Shown: positions 8,868 to 18,190, counted from the first letter of the stretch. The stretch: DNA of 38,269 nt from Bacillus sp. (in: firmicutes) (GCA_031180805.1 JAPSLL010000013.1:64246-102514), one strand, 5' to 3'. Notes: generated by a model not told the origin, from the sequence alone. Numbers and translations are program-made.

Positions 8868-9695
8868 ATGGCAGTTTTATCCGATAGCAAAAAGAATAAT
8901 GTAACGAATTTTGAAAGAGATGAGAAGCCAATGGATAAAAAGGATATTGTTTATGATACAAAAGATTTAAATTTATGGTACGGCGAGGATCACGCTTTAA
9001 AAAATATTAATCTTTCAATTTTTGAAAATGAAGTAACAGCAATCATCGGTCCTTCTGGTTGTGGAAAATCAACATTTATTAAAACTCTAAATAGAATGGT
9101 TGAATTGATACCGGTAGTTCGAATTTCAGGGGATATCCGATATAGAGATAATAGTATATTAGATAAAAGCTATAAGGTTGAAGATTTAAGAACTAGAGTA
9201 GGGATGGTTTTCCAAAAACCAAATCCATTTCCTAAGTCAATATATGACAATATAGCTTATGGACCTAAAATACACGGTATAAGAGATAAAAAAATTCTAG
9301 ATGAAATTGTTGAAAGAAGCTTACGTGGAGCCGCAATCTGGGATGAAGTTAAGGATCGATTAAAAGAAAATGCATATGGCCTTTCCGGAGGTCAGCAGCA
9401 GCGTCTATGTATTGCTCGATGCTTAGCTATAGAGCCAGATGTTATATTGATGGATGAACCAACATCAGCTCTTGATCCAATATCAACTCTTAAGGTGGAA
9501 GAATTAATCCAAGATTTGAAAAAAGATTATAGTATTATTATTGTTACACATAATATGCAACAGGCTGCTCGTATTTCAGATAGAACTGCGTTCTTCTTAA
9601 ATGGGGAAGTTGTTGAATTTGATGTAACTGACAAAATCTTTGCAAATCCAAATGATAAAAGAACAGAGGATTATATAACAGGTCGATTCGGTTAA
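8868..9695 (+). CDS. pstB: Phosphate ABC transporter ATPase PstB
   Basis: ATPase that powers phosphate import, 275 residues. Walker A is GPSGCGKST (near residue 63), the ABC signature is LSGGQQQRL, Walker B is [13 protein letters not shown], and the switch His is in VTHNM. The first 25 residues are polar and may be an extension, since a second ATG lies at codon 22; the site CTTGGGGG supports 8868. B. subtilis has two tandem pstB genes, but only one is present here. A terminator follows. Confidence 0.96.
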   Translation: MAVLSDSKKNNVTNFERDEKPMDKKDIVYDTKDLNLWYGEDHALKNINLSIFENEVTAIIGPSGCGKSTFIKTLNRMVELIPVVRISGDIRYRDNSILDKSYKVEDLRTRVGMVFQKPNPFPKSIYDNIAYGPKIHGIRDKKILDEIVERSLRGAAIWDEVKDRLKENAYGLSGGQQQRLCIARCLAIEPDVILMDEPTSALDPISTLKVEELIQDLKKDYSIIIVTHNMQQAARISDRTAFFLNGEVVEFDVTDKIFANPNDKRTEDYITGRFG

Positions 9696-9704
9696 TCAAA
9701 ATAG

Positions 9705-9740
9705 AAAAAATCGTGCATGTGCAATATGCACGATTTTTTT
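9705..9740 (+). terminator. Intrinsic terminator after pstB
   Basis: AAAAAATCGTGCA pairs with TGCACGATTTTTT around a 9-nt loop, ending in seven T. Confidence 0.85.
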
Positions 9741-9820
9741 CATTATATCTATATTTAATTATGAAAGCATTATAATCGGAATATATATTTATGTATGTAA
9801 GTGGATAGGAGGTAATGAAT

Positions 9821-10480
9821 ATGAGTATTAGAGAACGGTTCGAAATAGATCAAAAAAAATTGAGAGATAAATTAATCGAAATTGGAAGTCTTACTGAAGT
9901 GGCACTTAGCAAGTCAATTGATGCATTAGAGAAGCAAAATATTGAAGAATCATTAAGGATTATAAAAGAAGATTCCAGAATTGATGATTTGGATGAAGAA
10001 ATTAATGATTTAGCAATTATCTTAATAGCTAAGCAACAGCCCGTAGCGGTAGATTTAAGACGAATTATCGCTACTATTAAAATATCATCTGATATAGAAC
10101 GAATGGCAGATTTTGCAGTAAATATAGCAAAATCAACAATAAGAATAGGTGATCAACCGTTAGTAAAGCCAATTCATCATATTAAGAAGATGCATACAAT
10201 TGCTTCTAGTATGTTATCGCTATCGATTAAAGCATTTAATGAGGAGGACATAGTATTGGCAAAAAAAGTAGCTGATATGGATGATCAAGTTGACGCCTTG
10301 TATGGCGAGACTTTAGTAGAAATTATCGAGCTAATGGAGACGAAAAAAGAATTTTCACAGCAACTCATTCAATTATTATTTATTTGTAGATATATAGAAA
10401 GAACAGCTGATCATACTACAAATATTTCAGAGAGTATTATGTATTTAGTAAAGGGTAAGAGGTATGATTTAAATGGTTAA
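9821..10480 (+). CDS. phoU: Phosphate-signalling protein PhoU
   Basis: Cytoplasmic helical regulator linking PstB activity to Pho signalling. The 219-residue protein has the two PhoU repeats, each with its metal-binding signature: SSDIERMADFAVNIAKS (near residue 95) and CRYIERTADHTTNISES (near 195). An in-frame ATG at 9815 is only one base after AGGAGGT; ATG 9821 has a 7-base spacing and is preferred. The gene lies after the pstB terminator, so it may be read from its own promoter or by readthrough. Confidence 0.93.
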   Translation: MSIRERFEIDQKKLRDKLIEIGSLTEVALSKSIDALEKQNIEESLRIIKEDSRIDDLDEEINDLAIILIAKQQPVAVDLRRIIATIKISSDIERMADFAVNIAKSTIRIGDQPLVKPIHHIKKMHTIASSMLSLSIKAFNEEDIVLAKKVADMDDQVDALYGETLVEIIELMETKKEFSQQLIQLLFICRYIERTADHTTNISESIMYLVKGKRYDLNG

Positions 10481-10520
10481 AAGTTTAAGCTCTATTGGAT
10501 AAATATATTTGAAATATGAG

Positions 10521-10548
10521 AAAAACCAGCCTTTGAGGCTGGTTTTTT
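10521..10548. terminator. Bidirectional terminator between phoU and the yqzDC pair
   Basis: Stem AAACCAGCC with GGCTGGTTT, a loop of five and T-runs on both strands. It serves the convergent phoU (plus) and yqzC-like (minus) genes. Confidence 0.9.
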
Positions 10549-10553
10549 AAAAA

Positions 10554-11084
10554 TTATCTTGTAATTGCTTCTGCAAGTTGATGGAAGTCCATTCCTTTTT
10601 TGACTTGGAATGTTCCTAATTGAACTTTTTGGTGATAATTATTTTTTATAAGGTATTGATCAAAATTGAATGAATCTTCGATTATTCCGTTTTGTTCAAG
10701 TAAATCAGAAACAGTACTTGTTGTCATACCTGCTGTAATTGTTAAGTTGTAGGTAATTGGTTCTTCTTTCTTTTCTTCAGCTGGTGCTTCTTTAGCTGGT
10801 GTTTCTGTTGTTGTTTCTTCCTGTGCTTTATCTTCTTTTGTTTCTTTAGCTGTCTCTGTTTTTTGTTCAGAAGAATTTTTTGCTGCTAATAATTCTTCAT
10901 ATTCTTCAGCCTCAACAGCCATTCTCCCATTTTCGGCTAAGTATTTTTCGACATTTTTTTCGGTAATCTGATTTTTATCATCAGCAGCTGCTGATTTATT
11001 ATCTGTTAGAAGGTAAGTGCCTCCTAATAGAGTTGTTGCCACAATCATTCCTGCTGCAAACGCCTGATAACTGGTTTTACTCAT
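10554..11084 (-). CDS. yqzC: Membrane-anchored protein with MltG-type LysM-like domain (YqzC-like)
   Basis: A 176-residue protein with an N-terminal membrane anchor or signal (about 7-27), a long low-complexity Glu/Lys/Thr/Ala spacer (about 70-110), and a C-terminal domain from YNLTITAGMTTSTVSDLL to the end. That domain resembles the small LysM-like part of the endolytic transglycosylase MltG/YceG (the region ending in a 'G T F x V K x G M' pattern). The catalytic YceG domain is missing, so no lytic activity is expected; binding to peptidoglycan outside the cell is inferred. Its ATG overlaps the stop of the upstream gene by four bases. The yqzC name is positional. Confidence 0.6.
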   Translation of the reverse strand: MSKTSYQAFAAGMIVATTLLGGTYLLTDNKSAAADDKNQITEKNVEKYLAENGRMAVEAEEYEELLAAKNSSEQKTETAKETKEDKAQEETTTETPAKEAPAEEKKEEPITYNLTITAGMTTSTVSDLLEQNGIIEDSFNFDQYLIKNNYHQKVQLGTFQVKKGMDFHQLAEAITR

Positions 11085-11440
11085 GTTAAAACCCTCTCAT
11101 TCTTTTCAACGATTGAACGAATGTTATCTGTTGAAGTTCCTTCAGATAAGGCGATAGCTTCTAAGGACATACCTTGGCGATATTTTGCAAGAATGCGTGA
11201 CTTGTTTAATGGATTATCCTGTTCTTCTTCTTTTGTTTCTACTTTTAATGGGGCATCGTTTTGTAGGAGCTCTTCTTCAACGATTCGCATTTTCTTTTTT
11301 AACTTGTAGATTTCTTGCATTGCTGATAATTGTAAATGGTCAAGCTCTTGCTCAAGTTCTTTTACATTATCACGTTGTAAGAACGATATCCCAAGCAGGA
11401 CGATACTTATAATAAATAATATTATAATCATCACTGTCAT
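11081..11440 (-). CDS. yqzD: Small membrane protein with coiled coil and HTH-like C-terminus (YqzD-like)
   Basis: A 119-residue protein. One membrane segment covers residues 2-20, a heptad-rich stretch (about 25-65, ELEQELDHLQLSAM and onward) looks like a coiled coil, and the last 40 residues (RILAKYRQGMSLEAIALSEG) look like a helix-turn-helix of the resolvase or sigma-70 region 4 kind. AAGGTGAT stands before the ATG. It is first in a two-gene operon with the yqzC-like gene (ATGA overlap). Function unknown; the yqzD name rests on position and length. Confidence 0.6.
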   Translation of the reverse strand: MTVMIIILFIISIVLLGISFLQRDNVKELEQELDHLQLSAMQEIYKLKKKMRIVEEELLQNDAPLKVETKEEEQDNPLNKSRILAKYRQGMSLEAIALSEGTSTDNIRSIVEKNERVLT

Positions 11441-11613
11441 TTTATCACCTTCTTTGATTATTTCCCTTTAATCTTTATAACATAAAATTTGTTCTTAAAG
11501 AAGTACTTTTTCAAAAACTGTAGGTTTTTGACGAATTTTTTCTGAAACTTAATTAAGTTTAGATAAAGTTTACATGATATGATTAATTGAAACTGAAAAT
11601 AAGGAGAGAATGA

Positions 11614-12072
11614 ATGGATTTTCCATCTTTTTATCAAACAGAACAATATAAAATTCGAAATGAATCGACATTTTATGGGGATCACTTGAAAATAATTTTA
11701 TATCCTAATTATTCTATACTTTCCTGGAAAATTTCCTTAAGAACACAAAGAATATTAAGTAATCTCCTTAATGAAGATTTTAATGATCTCCTGCTTCGAA
11801 TGAACATTATTTCTCATATAAACCAGCATCGATTCGAAGATATCTATCTTCGGGAGCCAAGTGGAACATTATCATTATACTTTTTGAAAAATGGGATATT
11901 TGATTTCGAATTGGTAGTAAGTAATTCTTTAAATGAAAACATTACAATAAAAAAAATACAGGTTTATTCTCATTGTCATCGTGTGAATGAATTAACTGAA
12001 GAATTAATAAATCGTGGAAAAGAAGCGCCAAAATGGCTGTATAATTTTTCTGGATATACATTTTATGAGTAG
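11614..12072 (+). CDS. DUF4912-like protein
   Basis: A 152-residue soluble protein with no signal or membrane segment. The central region (YPNYSILSWKISLRTQRIL, then a beta-rich stretch to NENITI) resembles DUF4912, a small domain often encoded beside glycosyltransferases in Firmicutes. The typical aromatic 'YWE' of that family is replaced here by SWKI, so the match is tentative. AAGGAGAG precedes the ATG. The glycosyltransferase gene starts 16 bases downstream, suggesting one operon. In B. subtilis this slot is yqgL. Confidence 0.5.
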   Translation: MDFPSFYQTEQYKIRNESTFYGDHLKIILYPNYSILSWKISLRTQRILSNLLNEDFNDLLLRMNIISHINQHRFEDIYLREPSGTLSLYFLKNGIFDFELVVSNSLNENITIKKIQVYSHCHRVNELTEELINRGKEAPKWLYNFSGYTFYE

Positions 12073-12087
12073 AGGTAACATTTTGAC

Positions 12088-13239
12088 ATGAAGATAAATC
12101 CGACAATTTTAGTTTTAGCAACAGAATACTCACCTAATATAGTAGGAGGGCTCGGTAGACATGTAAGTGACATAGTAGCAGAGGGGAATAGAAAGGGACT
12201 TAAGTTTATTGTTGTCACAACTTCTTCAAATGAAAATGAATCATATACGTTTGAGGACGGTATTCATGTTTATCGTTTAGTACCATTACAACTTCATCCT
12301 AGAACTTTTATAGATTATATATTAAACGTGAATTTTAGATTGATTCAATTTGTCCTTTATGAATTAAAGCTCTCATTTGATATTATACATGTCCATGATT
12401 GGTTGACAGGGATTGCTGGGGTTGAATTGAAGACTGAAATAGGAAAGCCCTTATTGGCAACGATTCATTCAACTGAAAATGGTAGAATGAATAGAAAAAC
12501 TCATTATTCTAATCGAATCCATTCCTTTGAGACAAGTCTAATAGAAGCATCAGATAATATCATCGTATGTAGTCACTATATGGAAAATATTCTCATTAAG
12601 GAATTTAATTGTACTAAAGATAAATTAACAATAATACCGAATGGAATTATTCCTAAAAGTTATCTTCCACCTTTACATTATAAATTACCATTTTCTAACT
12701 CACCTTACTTGTTGGGAATGGGTAGGCTTGTAAAGGAAAAAGGTTTTCAATATCTTTTAAAGGCCTTTTCTATATTTCATAAACAATTTCCTGAATTCCG
12801 ATTAATTATTGCTGGAGAAGGGCCTTTTCATGAAGAGTTAGTTCAATTAGCTTATGGATTACATATAGATAAATATGTTTCATTTACTGGATTTGTCCAA
12901 GAAGAAAAAAGGAATTTATTATTACATCATTGTGAAATGTTAGTTGTACCAAGTTTATATGAACCTTTTGGTATTATTGCTTTGGAAGGAATGGTCGCTG
13001 CTAAGCCAACAGTTTCTTTCCAAATAGGAGGATTAGCAGAACTACTAAATGATGGAAGAGGAATTTTGGTGAATGATACCACAAGTAGTTCTCTTGCAGA
13101 CACTATGTGTGATTACTTTAGTGAACCGCAAAAATATAACGAGATCGTTCAGAAGGGCTTTTATGCGGCAAATACAATTTATAACTTATCCTTTTTAATC
13201 GAAGAAACTGTACTATTATATAAGAAATTAATGAAATAA
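12088..13239 (+). CDS. yqgM: GT4-family glycosyltransferase (YqgM-like)
   Basis: Probably transfers a sugar from an activated donor. The 383-residue protein has the two-Rossmann GT-B layout. The N-terminal ATEYSPNIVGGLGRHV recalls glycogen/starch synthases, and FDIIHVHDWL is a classic acceptor-domain motif. The C-terminal half has GMGRLVKEKGFQYLLKAF and the EPFGIIALEG motif (EX7E) that contacts the nucleotide sugar. No membrane segment. Acceptor and product are unknown. It follows the DUF4912-like gene closely. The B. subtilis counterpart is, as recalled, much shorter, so this may be the full-length form. Confidence 0.85.
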   Translation: MKINPTILVLATEYSPNIVGGLGRHVSDIVAEGNRKGLKFIVVTTSSNENESYTFEDGIHVYRLVPLQLHPRTFIDYILNVNFRLIQFVLYELKLSFDIIHVHDWLTGIAGVELKTEIGKPLLATIHSTENGRMNRKTHYSNRIHSFETSLIEASDNIIVCSHYMENILIKEFNCTKDKLTIIPNGIIPKSYLPPLHYKLPFSNSPYLLGMGRLVKEKGFQYLLKAFSIFHKQFPEFRLIIAGEGPFHEELVQLAYGLHIDKYVSFTGFVQEEKRNLLLHHCEMLVVPSLYEPFGIIALEGMVAAKPTVSFQIGGLAELLNDGRGILVNDTTSSSLADTMCDYFSEPQKYNEIVQKGFYAANTIYNLSFLIEETVLLYKKLMK

Positions 13240-13352
13240 TTCTGGTTATATGAAATTATTCATTTTGATGTGGAATTTGTCTAATAAAAATGATATTATA
13301 TTAAAGTCTGATTTGTTTTATTAGTTTTTTTATGTTTGGAGGGAAAGATAAC

Positions 13353-13502
13353 ATGCGTGTAAATATTACATTAGCTTGCACTGATTGTGGCGAACGTAAC
13401 TATATTTCTAAAAAGAATAAACGTAATAACCCAGATCGTCTTGAGCTTAAAAAATATTGCTCAAGAGAGAAAAAAATGACATTACACCGTGAAACAAAGT
13501 AA
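13353..13502 (+). CDS. rpmG: 50S ribosomal protein L33
   Basis: A 49-residue ribosomal protein ([20 protein letters not shown] start), with GGAGGGAAA before the ATG. The first zinc-type pair is intact (Cys9, Cys12). In the second pair only Cys36 remains, because the position of the fourth Cys is Glu39 (KKYCSREKK). Length and basic composition fit the family exactly. It corresponds to B. subtilis rpmGA. It appears monocistronic, with a terminator that begins within its stop codon. Confidence 0.93.
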   Translation: MRVNITLACTDCGERNYISKKNKRNNPDRLELKKYCSREKKMTLHRETK

Positions 13503-13533
13503 CAGTAGGGATTTATTTTCCTACTGTTTTTTT
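13502..13533 (+). terminator. Intrinsic terminator after rpmG
   Basis: ACAGTAGG pairs with CCTACTGT, 10-nt loop, then seven T. Confidence 0.85.
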
Positions 13534-13728
13534 ATACCTCTGTATTTAGTGTAAGGCTAATAAATAAATACCTCTTTATAAACCTCAAACAATGTTCCAT
13601 ACTCTACTCTAAAATTTTACATTTAAAACGGTCGAAATAGTTGACTGCACAAACACGATATCCTCCTAATTAAAGTCTCGATTAAATGAATAAGGTACAT
13701 ATATAATGAAGGAAGGAGGTATTATGAA

Positions 13729-14292
13729 ATGAATAAACAAGAAATCCGAAAAAAAATAAAAACTAAACTCGATAAAATGTCTTTGGAAGATTATTGGAAT
13801 AATTGTTTTGAAATACATAAAAAATTATTCAATCATGCTGCATGGAAGAATTCATCAATTGTAGCCATTACTGTTTCAAGAGGAAAAGAGATTGATACAG
13901 CTTCCATTATAAAACAGGCATGGAAGGAAAAGAAGCAAATAGCTGTACCTAAGTGTGACCCTGCCACGAATACAATGGAATTTAGAGTAATTTCAACCTT
14001 TGAACAGCTCGAAGAAGGATATTTTGGGATTTTAGAACCAATTGTAACCGAAACAAAAGTTATTACTTCAAAGGAAATTGAATTAATGATTGTTCCTGGT
14101 GTAGCTTATGATTTTAATGGATATAGAATAGGTTATGGCGGTGGTTATTATGATCGATATTTAAGTAATTATCACAACAAATTTTTATCGTTAGCATTTA
14201 CGCAACAATTCGTTAATCATATTCCCGCAAAATCCTTTGATATTGCAATTCCGATAATTATAACTGAAAAGAGTGTATTTACATGGAATTAA
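13729..14292 (+). CDS. yqgN: 5-formyltetrahydrofolate cyclo-ligase
   Basis: ATP-dependent conversion of 5-formyl-THF to 5,10-methenyl-THF in folate metabolism. The 187-residue protein has the family C-terminal motif PGVAYDFNGYRIGYGGGYYDR (nucleotide/folate loop), and basic residues near the N-terminus (EIRKKIKTKL). AAGGAGGT lies eight bases before the ATG. A two-codon reading frame (ATG AAA TGA at 13724) sits between the ribosome site and the start and overlaps it. The last ten bases overlap the DUF92 gene, implying co-translation. Confidence 0.93.
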   Translation: MNKQEIRKKIKTKLDKMSLEDYWNNCFEIHKKLFNHAAWKNSSIVAITVSRGKEIDTASIIKQAWKEKKQIAVPKCDPATNTMEFRVISTFEQLEEGYFGILEPIVTETKVITSKEIELMIVPGVAYDFNGYRIGYGGGYYDRYLSNYHNKFLSLAFTQQFVNHIPAKSFDIAIPIIITEKSVFTWN

Positions 14293-15062
14293 TTGTTGTA
14301 TGTTTCGTTATTGCTATTGCTTCCGTAATGGGGTGGAAGGCGGAATCTTTAACGAAAGATGGTGCAATTGCTGCTTTTATAGTTGGCCTTTTTATTTTTC
14401 TTGGGTTTTCCTATCAAGGATTATTTTTATTAGGTTGTTTTTTCTGTAGTTCTAGTTTCTTTAGTAAGTATCAAAATAAAAGGAAGCGAATTGCAGCAGA
14501 CATATTGGAAAAGGGGGAGCAGAGAGATATTATTCAAGTGATTGCGAATGGAGGAATTCCAGCTTTTTTAGTTTTTATGTATTCATTTGGATATATACCT
14601 CAGCAAACTGCATTAGTATGCTTTTGTATATCACTTGCTGCAGCAAATGCAGATACATGGGCGTCTGAAATAGGTACTATGAGTAAAAAGGAGCCTAGGT
14701 TATTACTAACTATGAAAAAAGTTCCAAGAGGTACTTCTGGTGCTGTATCAATGCTCGGTACGACAGCAGCAATAGGTGGTGCATTATTTATTGCTTTCAT
14801 ATCGTACCTATTATTTTCACTTTCATTAATATCGGTATTTTACATTGCTTTATTTGGTTTTTTCGGAAATTTACTCGATACGATAATTGGTCAAACAATA
14901 CAGGTCAAATATAAATGTACTTATTGTGGGAAAATAACTGAAAAACAAAACCACTGTAATTTTAAAGGTGTAAAAATATCTAAGTATAGCTTCTTAAACA
15001 ATGATGCAGTAAATTTTCTCTCGATTATATTAGCAACAGGTTTTGGATTTCTCTTTTCATAA
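14283..15062 (+). CDS. DUF92 family membrane protein
   Basis: A 259-residue protein with about six membrane segments. The family motifs are clear: a Lys/Asp-bearing N-terminal loop (ESLTKDGAIAA), ANADTWASEIG near residue 120, and PRGTSGAVSMLGT near residue 145. Plant and cyanobacterial DUF92 members include phytyl-phosphate kinase (VTE6), so a prenyl- or CTP-related kinase activity is possible but not shown. A CxxC near residue 211 (KCTYCGKITEKQNHCNFKG) could bind a metal. It overlaps yqgN by ten bases and seems to form an operon with it. Confidence 0.8.
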   Translation: MELIVVCFVIAIASVMGWKAESLTKDGAIAAFIVGLFIFLGFSYQGLFLLGCFFCSSSFFSKYQNKRKRIAADILEKGEQRDIIQVIANGGIPAFLVFMYSFGYIPQQTALVCFCISLAAANADTWASEIGTMSKKEPRLLLTMKKVPRGTSGAVSMLGTTAAIGGALFIAFISYLLFSLSLISVFYIALFGFFGNLLDTIIGQTIQVKYKCTYCGKITEKQNHCNFKGVKISKYSFLNNDAVNFLSIILATGFGFLFS

Positions 15063-15107
15063 AATGTTCATAAAAACGATGAAAAATACGTTAAAGATCA
15101 TGTAAAA

Positions 15108-15130
15108 TATAATTGTGAAGTATTTCACAA
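15108..15130 (+). promoter_or_regulatory. Rex operator over the ldh -10 element
   Basis: TTGTGAA GTAT TTCACAA at 15113-15130 is a perfect copy of the known Rex palindrome (TTGTGAA-N4-TTCACAA). A consensus -10 TATAAT lies at 15108-15113 and shares its last base with the operator, so bound Rex should block transcription when NADH is low. No good -35 is seen. Confidence 0.88.
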
Positions 15131-15161
15131 AGTTTAACTACAAATTTCATTAGTTCAATAA

Positions 15162-16121
<960 letters not shown>

Positions 16122-16131
16122 AAACAGGTAA

Positions 16132-16161
16132 TCCTACTCAAAATATAAGTAGGAGGGATGT
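16132..16161 (+). promoter_or_regulatory. Hairpin overlapping the ribosome site of the YqgO-like gene
   Basis: TCCTACT at 16132-16138 pairs with AGTAGGA at 16148-16154 (7 bp, 9-nt loop). The right arm contains the first part of the Shine-Dalgarno AGGAGGG (16151-16157). Five T follow at 16161. It could limit translation, or act as a weak terminator of ldh. Confidence 0.5.
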
Positions 16162-16165
16162 TTTT

Positions 16166-16333
16166 ATGAAAAGAATGATTATGTTAATTGCTGGATCATT
16201 TGCTTTGTATCGTTATAGATATCAGATTGTAAATGCTGTTTTGGGGCAACCCCAATTACGCAGGTTTTTCATTCGATTATCAATGAGAATTCCTTTTATA
16301 AGAGATCGTTTTGTACAACGAGCTTTTCATTAA
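16166..16333 (+). CDS. yqgO: Small basic membrane-associated protein (YqgO-like)
   Basis: A 55-residue protein with a short hydrophobic stretch (MIMLIAGSFAL) followed by an Arg-rich region (YRYRYQ, QLRRFFIRLSMR, FIRDRFVQR). AGGAGGG stands ten bases before the ATG, and a terminator follows, so it is probably a real gene. No known domain was recognised. Size and place, just before the rhomboid protease, match B. subtilis yqgO; the name is positional. It may be co-transcribed with ldh, 44 bases upstream. Confidence 0.6.
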   Translation: MKRMIMLIAGSFALYRYRYQIVNAVLGQPQLRRFFIRLSMRIPFIRDRFVQRAFH

Positions 16334-16344
16334 GGGTAAAAGGG

Positions 16345-16382
16345 GAGGCTGATTTGCTATAGCAATGTCAGCCTCTTGTTTA
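16345..16382 (+). terminator. Terminator after the YqgO-like gene
   Basis: GAGGCTGA pairs with TCAGCCTC, with an inner TTGC/GCAA helix and TATA loop. The T-tract is weak (TTGTTT). The GGCTGA core recurs in other terminators of this window. Confidence 0.65.
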
Positions 16383-16487
16383 TTAATTCTTTACAAATAA
16401 ACAATCAAACGAGGAAAAAACATGATCCTTCCTTTTCGTTTATAGTTATTGATATAATAAAGGAAAAATGATGTCGGAGCGGATAAA

Positions 16488-18029
16488 ATGGTTTTAGAGC
16501 AAGATTTTTTATATTGGTCAATCATTGAGAAGCTAGTTTTAAACGAAAAATATTCAATACTAGCGCTTTCTCAAGATGGTGGAGAAATTTTACTTCAGCC
16601 TTATCGCCAGAAGCAATTTACGATTGTAAGATTAAAAAGAATTGACGTTGACTGGGGAAATACACTATCTATTGATATTGAGCAAGCAGGGAGGAAATTT
16701 GAACAATTATTAAAAAATGGTGTAAGAGGTCCAATTCGCGTAATGAATGTTTACATATCATCGCTACCCCCTGTTGACGATTATCCAAGTGTATTTGAAG
16801 ATGGATATAGCATATTAAAAGGGAAAATTGATATTAGTTCAATTTTAATACATAGTGAACAACGTTTAGAGGGTATGAGTAAATTAGCGGATTTATTAAG
16901 TGTACCATTAAAAGTTGAAATGGACTCATTCATTGAAGAGGATGATGTTCAAAGAATACGGAACCATGTCATTGCATCCCATAATAAACAAAGAGAAGAA
17001 GAAAAGGAAATTTTTCAACATGGAAAGCCATTTTTTACTTATATATTTCTAGGCATACAAATCATCATGTTTGTCTTATTGGAAATGTTCGGGGGCAGTA
17101 CAAATAATCAAACCTTAATTGATTTTGGTGCTAAATTTAATCCACTTATATATGAAGGTGAATGGTGGCGTTTTTTAACTCCCATTATTTTGCATATTGG
17201 TTTTTTGCACCTCTTTATGAACAGCCTTGCTCTTTATTACATAGGTCCAGCAGTAGAAAAGGCATATGGACGTTTTAGATTTTTACTTATTTATATTATT
17301 GCTGGAGTTGCAGGTACATTTGCAAGCTTTGCATTTAGTCCTAATTTATCGGCAGGTGCATCAGGAGCAATATTTGGTTGCTTTGGAGCATTATTGTATA
17401 TTGGGGTACAGAATCGCCAGGTGTTTTTAAGAACAATTGGTCCAAATATATTAATGGTAATTGCAATTAACTTAGCCTTTGGATTTGCAGTGCCTAATAT
17501 TGATAATGCTGGCCATATTGGTGGCTTGGTTGGTGGTTTTCTAGCTGCTTTTATCGTTCAATTGCCAAAAAAGAGAAATATTTCTTTTAGACTAATAGGA
17601 GTGATTGCGACAGCATTACTTTTTATTATTTTGTATCGATATGGATATCCACAAGCAAAGGAGCAATATTCTCAATATACAGCAATGCAAGGACAAGAAA
17701 TGATACAGGATAATAAGTATGATGAGGCGTATGATTATTTAAATAATGCAATATCGAATAATACACGCTCAAATGATATTATCTTCATGTTATCTGTGGC
17801 TGAAATAGGTATAGGTAAATTTGATGAAGCTTTAAAGCATTTACAAGAGGTTGTTGAAAACGATGACTCATATCACCAAGCTCATTTTAATCTTGCACTT
17901 CTATACGTTAACACAGGAAATTCATCTGAAGCGTTAAATCATATTAATAAAGCTCTACAATATGATCCTGAAAATGAAAATTATAAGACTTTGAAAAATG
18001 AGATTACACAATCAAATAATGAAACATGA
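16488..18029 (+). CDS. gluP: Rhomboid intramembrane serine protease GluP
   Basis: Cleaves membrane proteins within the bilayer. The 513-residue protein has an N-terminal cytoplasmic domain (1-180), a rhomboid core of six to seven membrane segments (about 185-385), and C-terminal TPR repeats (about 400-500, e.g. AEIGIGKFDEALKHLQEVVEN). The catalytic Ser292 (GASGAIFG) and His343 (AGHIGGLVGG) are present, as is the HLFMN motif of helix 2. The layout and residues match B. subtilis YqgP/GluP, which is reported to act in membrane-protein quality control including the Mg transporter MgtE. The ribosome site is weak. A strong terminator follows. Confidence 0.93.
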   Translation: MVLEQDFLYWSIIEKLVLNEKYSILALSQDGGEILLQPYRQKQFTIVRLKRIDVDWGNTLSIDIEQAGRKFEQLLKNGVRGPIRVMNVYISSLPPVDDYPSVFEDGYSILKGKIDISSILIHSEQRLEGMSKLADLLSVPLKVEMDSFIEEDDVQRIRNHVIASHNKQREEEKEIFQHGKPFFTYIFLGIQIIMFVLLEMFGGSTNNQTLIDFGAKFNPLIYEGEWWRFLTPIILHIGFLHLFMNSLALYYIGPAVEKAYGRFRFLLIYIIAGVAGTFASFAFSPNLSAGASGAIFGCFGALLYIGVQNRQVFLRTIGPNILMVIAINLAFGFAVPNIDNAGHIGGLVGGFLAAFIVQLPKKRNISFRLIGVIATALLFIILYRYGYPQAKEQYSQYTAMQGQEMIQDNKYDEAYDYLNNAISNNTRSNDIIFMLSVAEIGIGKFDEALKHLQEVVENDDSYHQAHFNLALLYVNTGNSSEALNHINKALQYDPENENYKTLKNEITQSNNET

Positions 18030-18041
18030 TTCAACACAATG

Positions 18042-18090
18042 AAAAATGAGCATTAGACAATTGATTATAATTGTCATGCTCATTTTTTTT
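18042..18090 (+). terminator. Intrinsic terminator after gluP
   Basis: AAAAATGAGCAT and GACAATT pair with AATTGTC and ATGCTCATTTTT, with a 2-nt bulge, ending in eight T. Confidence 0.85.
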
Positions 18091-18112
18091 CATGAAACTA
18101 GCAGAACAAATA

Positions 18113-18190
18113 GGGACAGATTTAATATTTTTTCAACTTCTTAATTTCATACTCATCCCAATGTCTTTGTACTCCATCAATTTATACAGG
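18113..18190 (-). pseudogene. Possible decayed C-terminal coding remnant
   Basis: The minus strand reads an in-frame stretch ending DGVQRHWDEYEIKKLKKY and a stop, with no start or upstream continuation. CTGTCCCT just beyond the stop recalls the 3' end of REP-associated transposase genes. The evidence is compositional only and weak. Confidence 0.2.

Noticed and set aside
11458-11685. Minus-strand ORF of 75 residues
   Set aside because: Lys/Phe-rich translation of AT-rich intergenic sequence, running into the DUF4912-like gene; no ribosome site.
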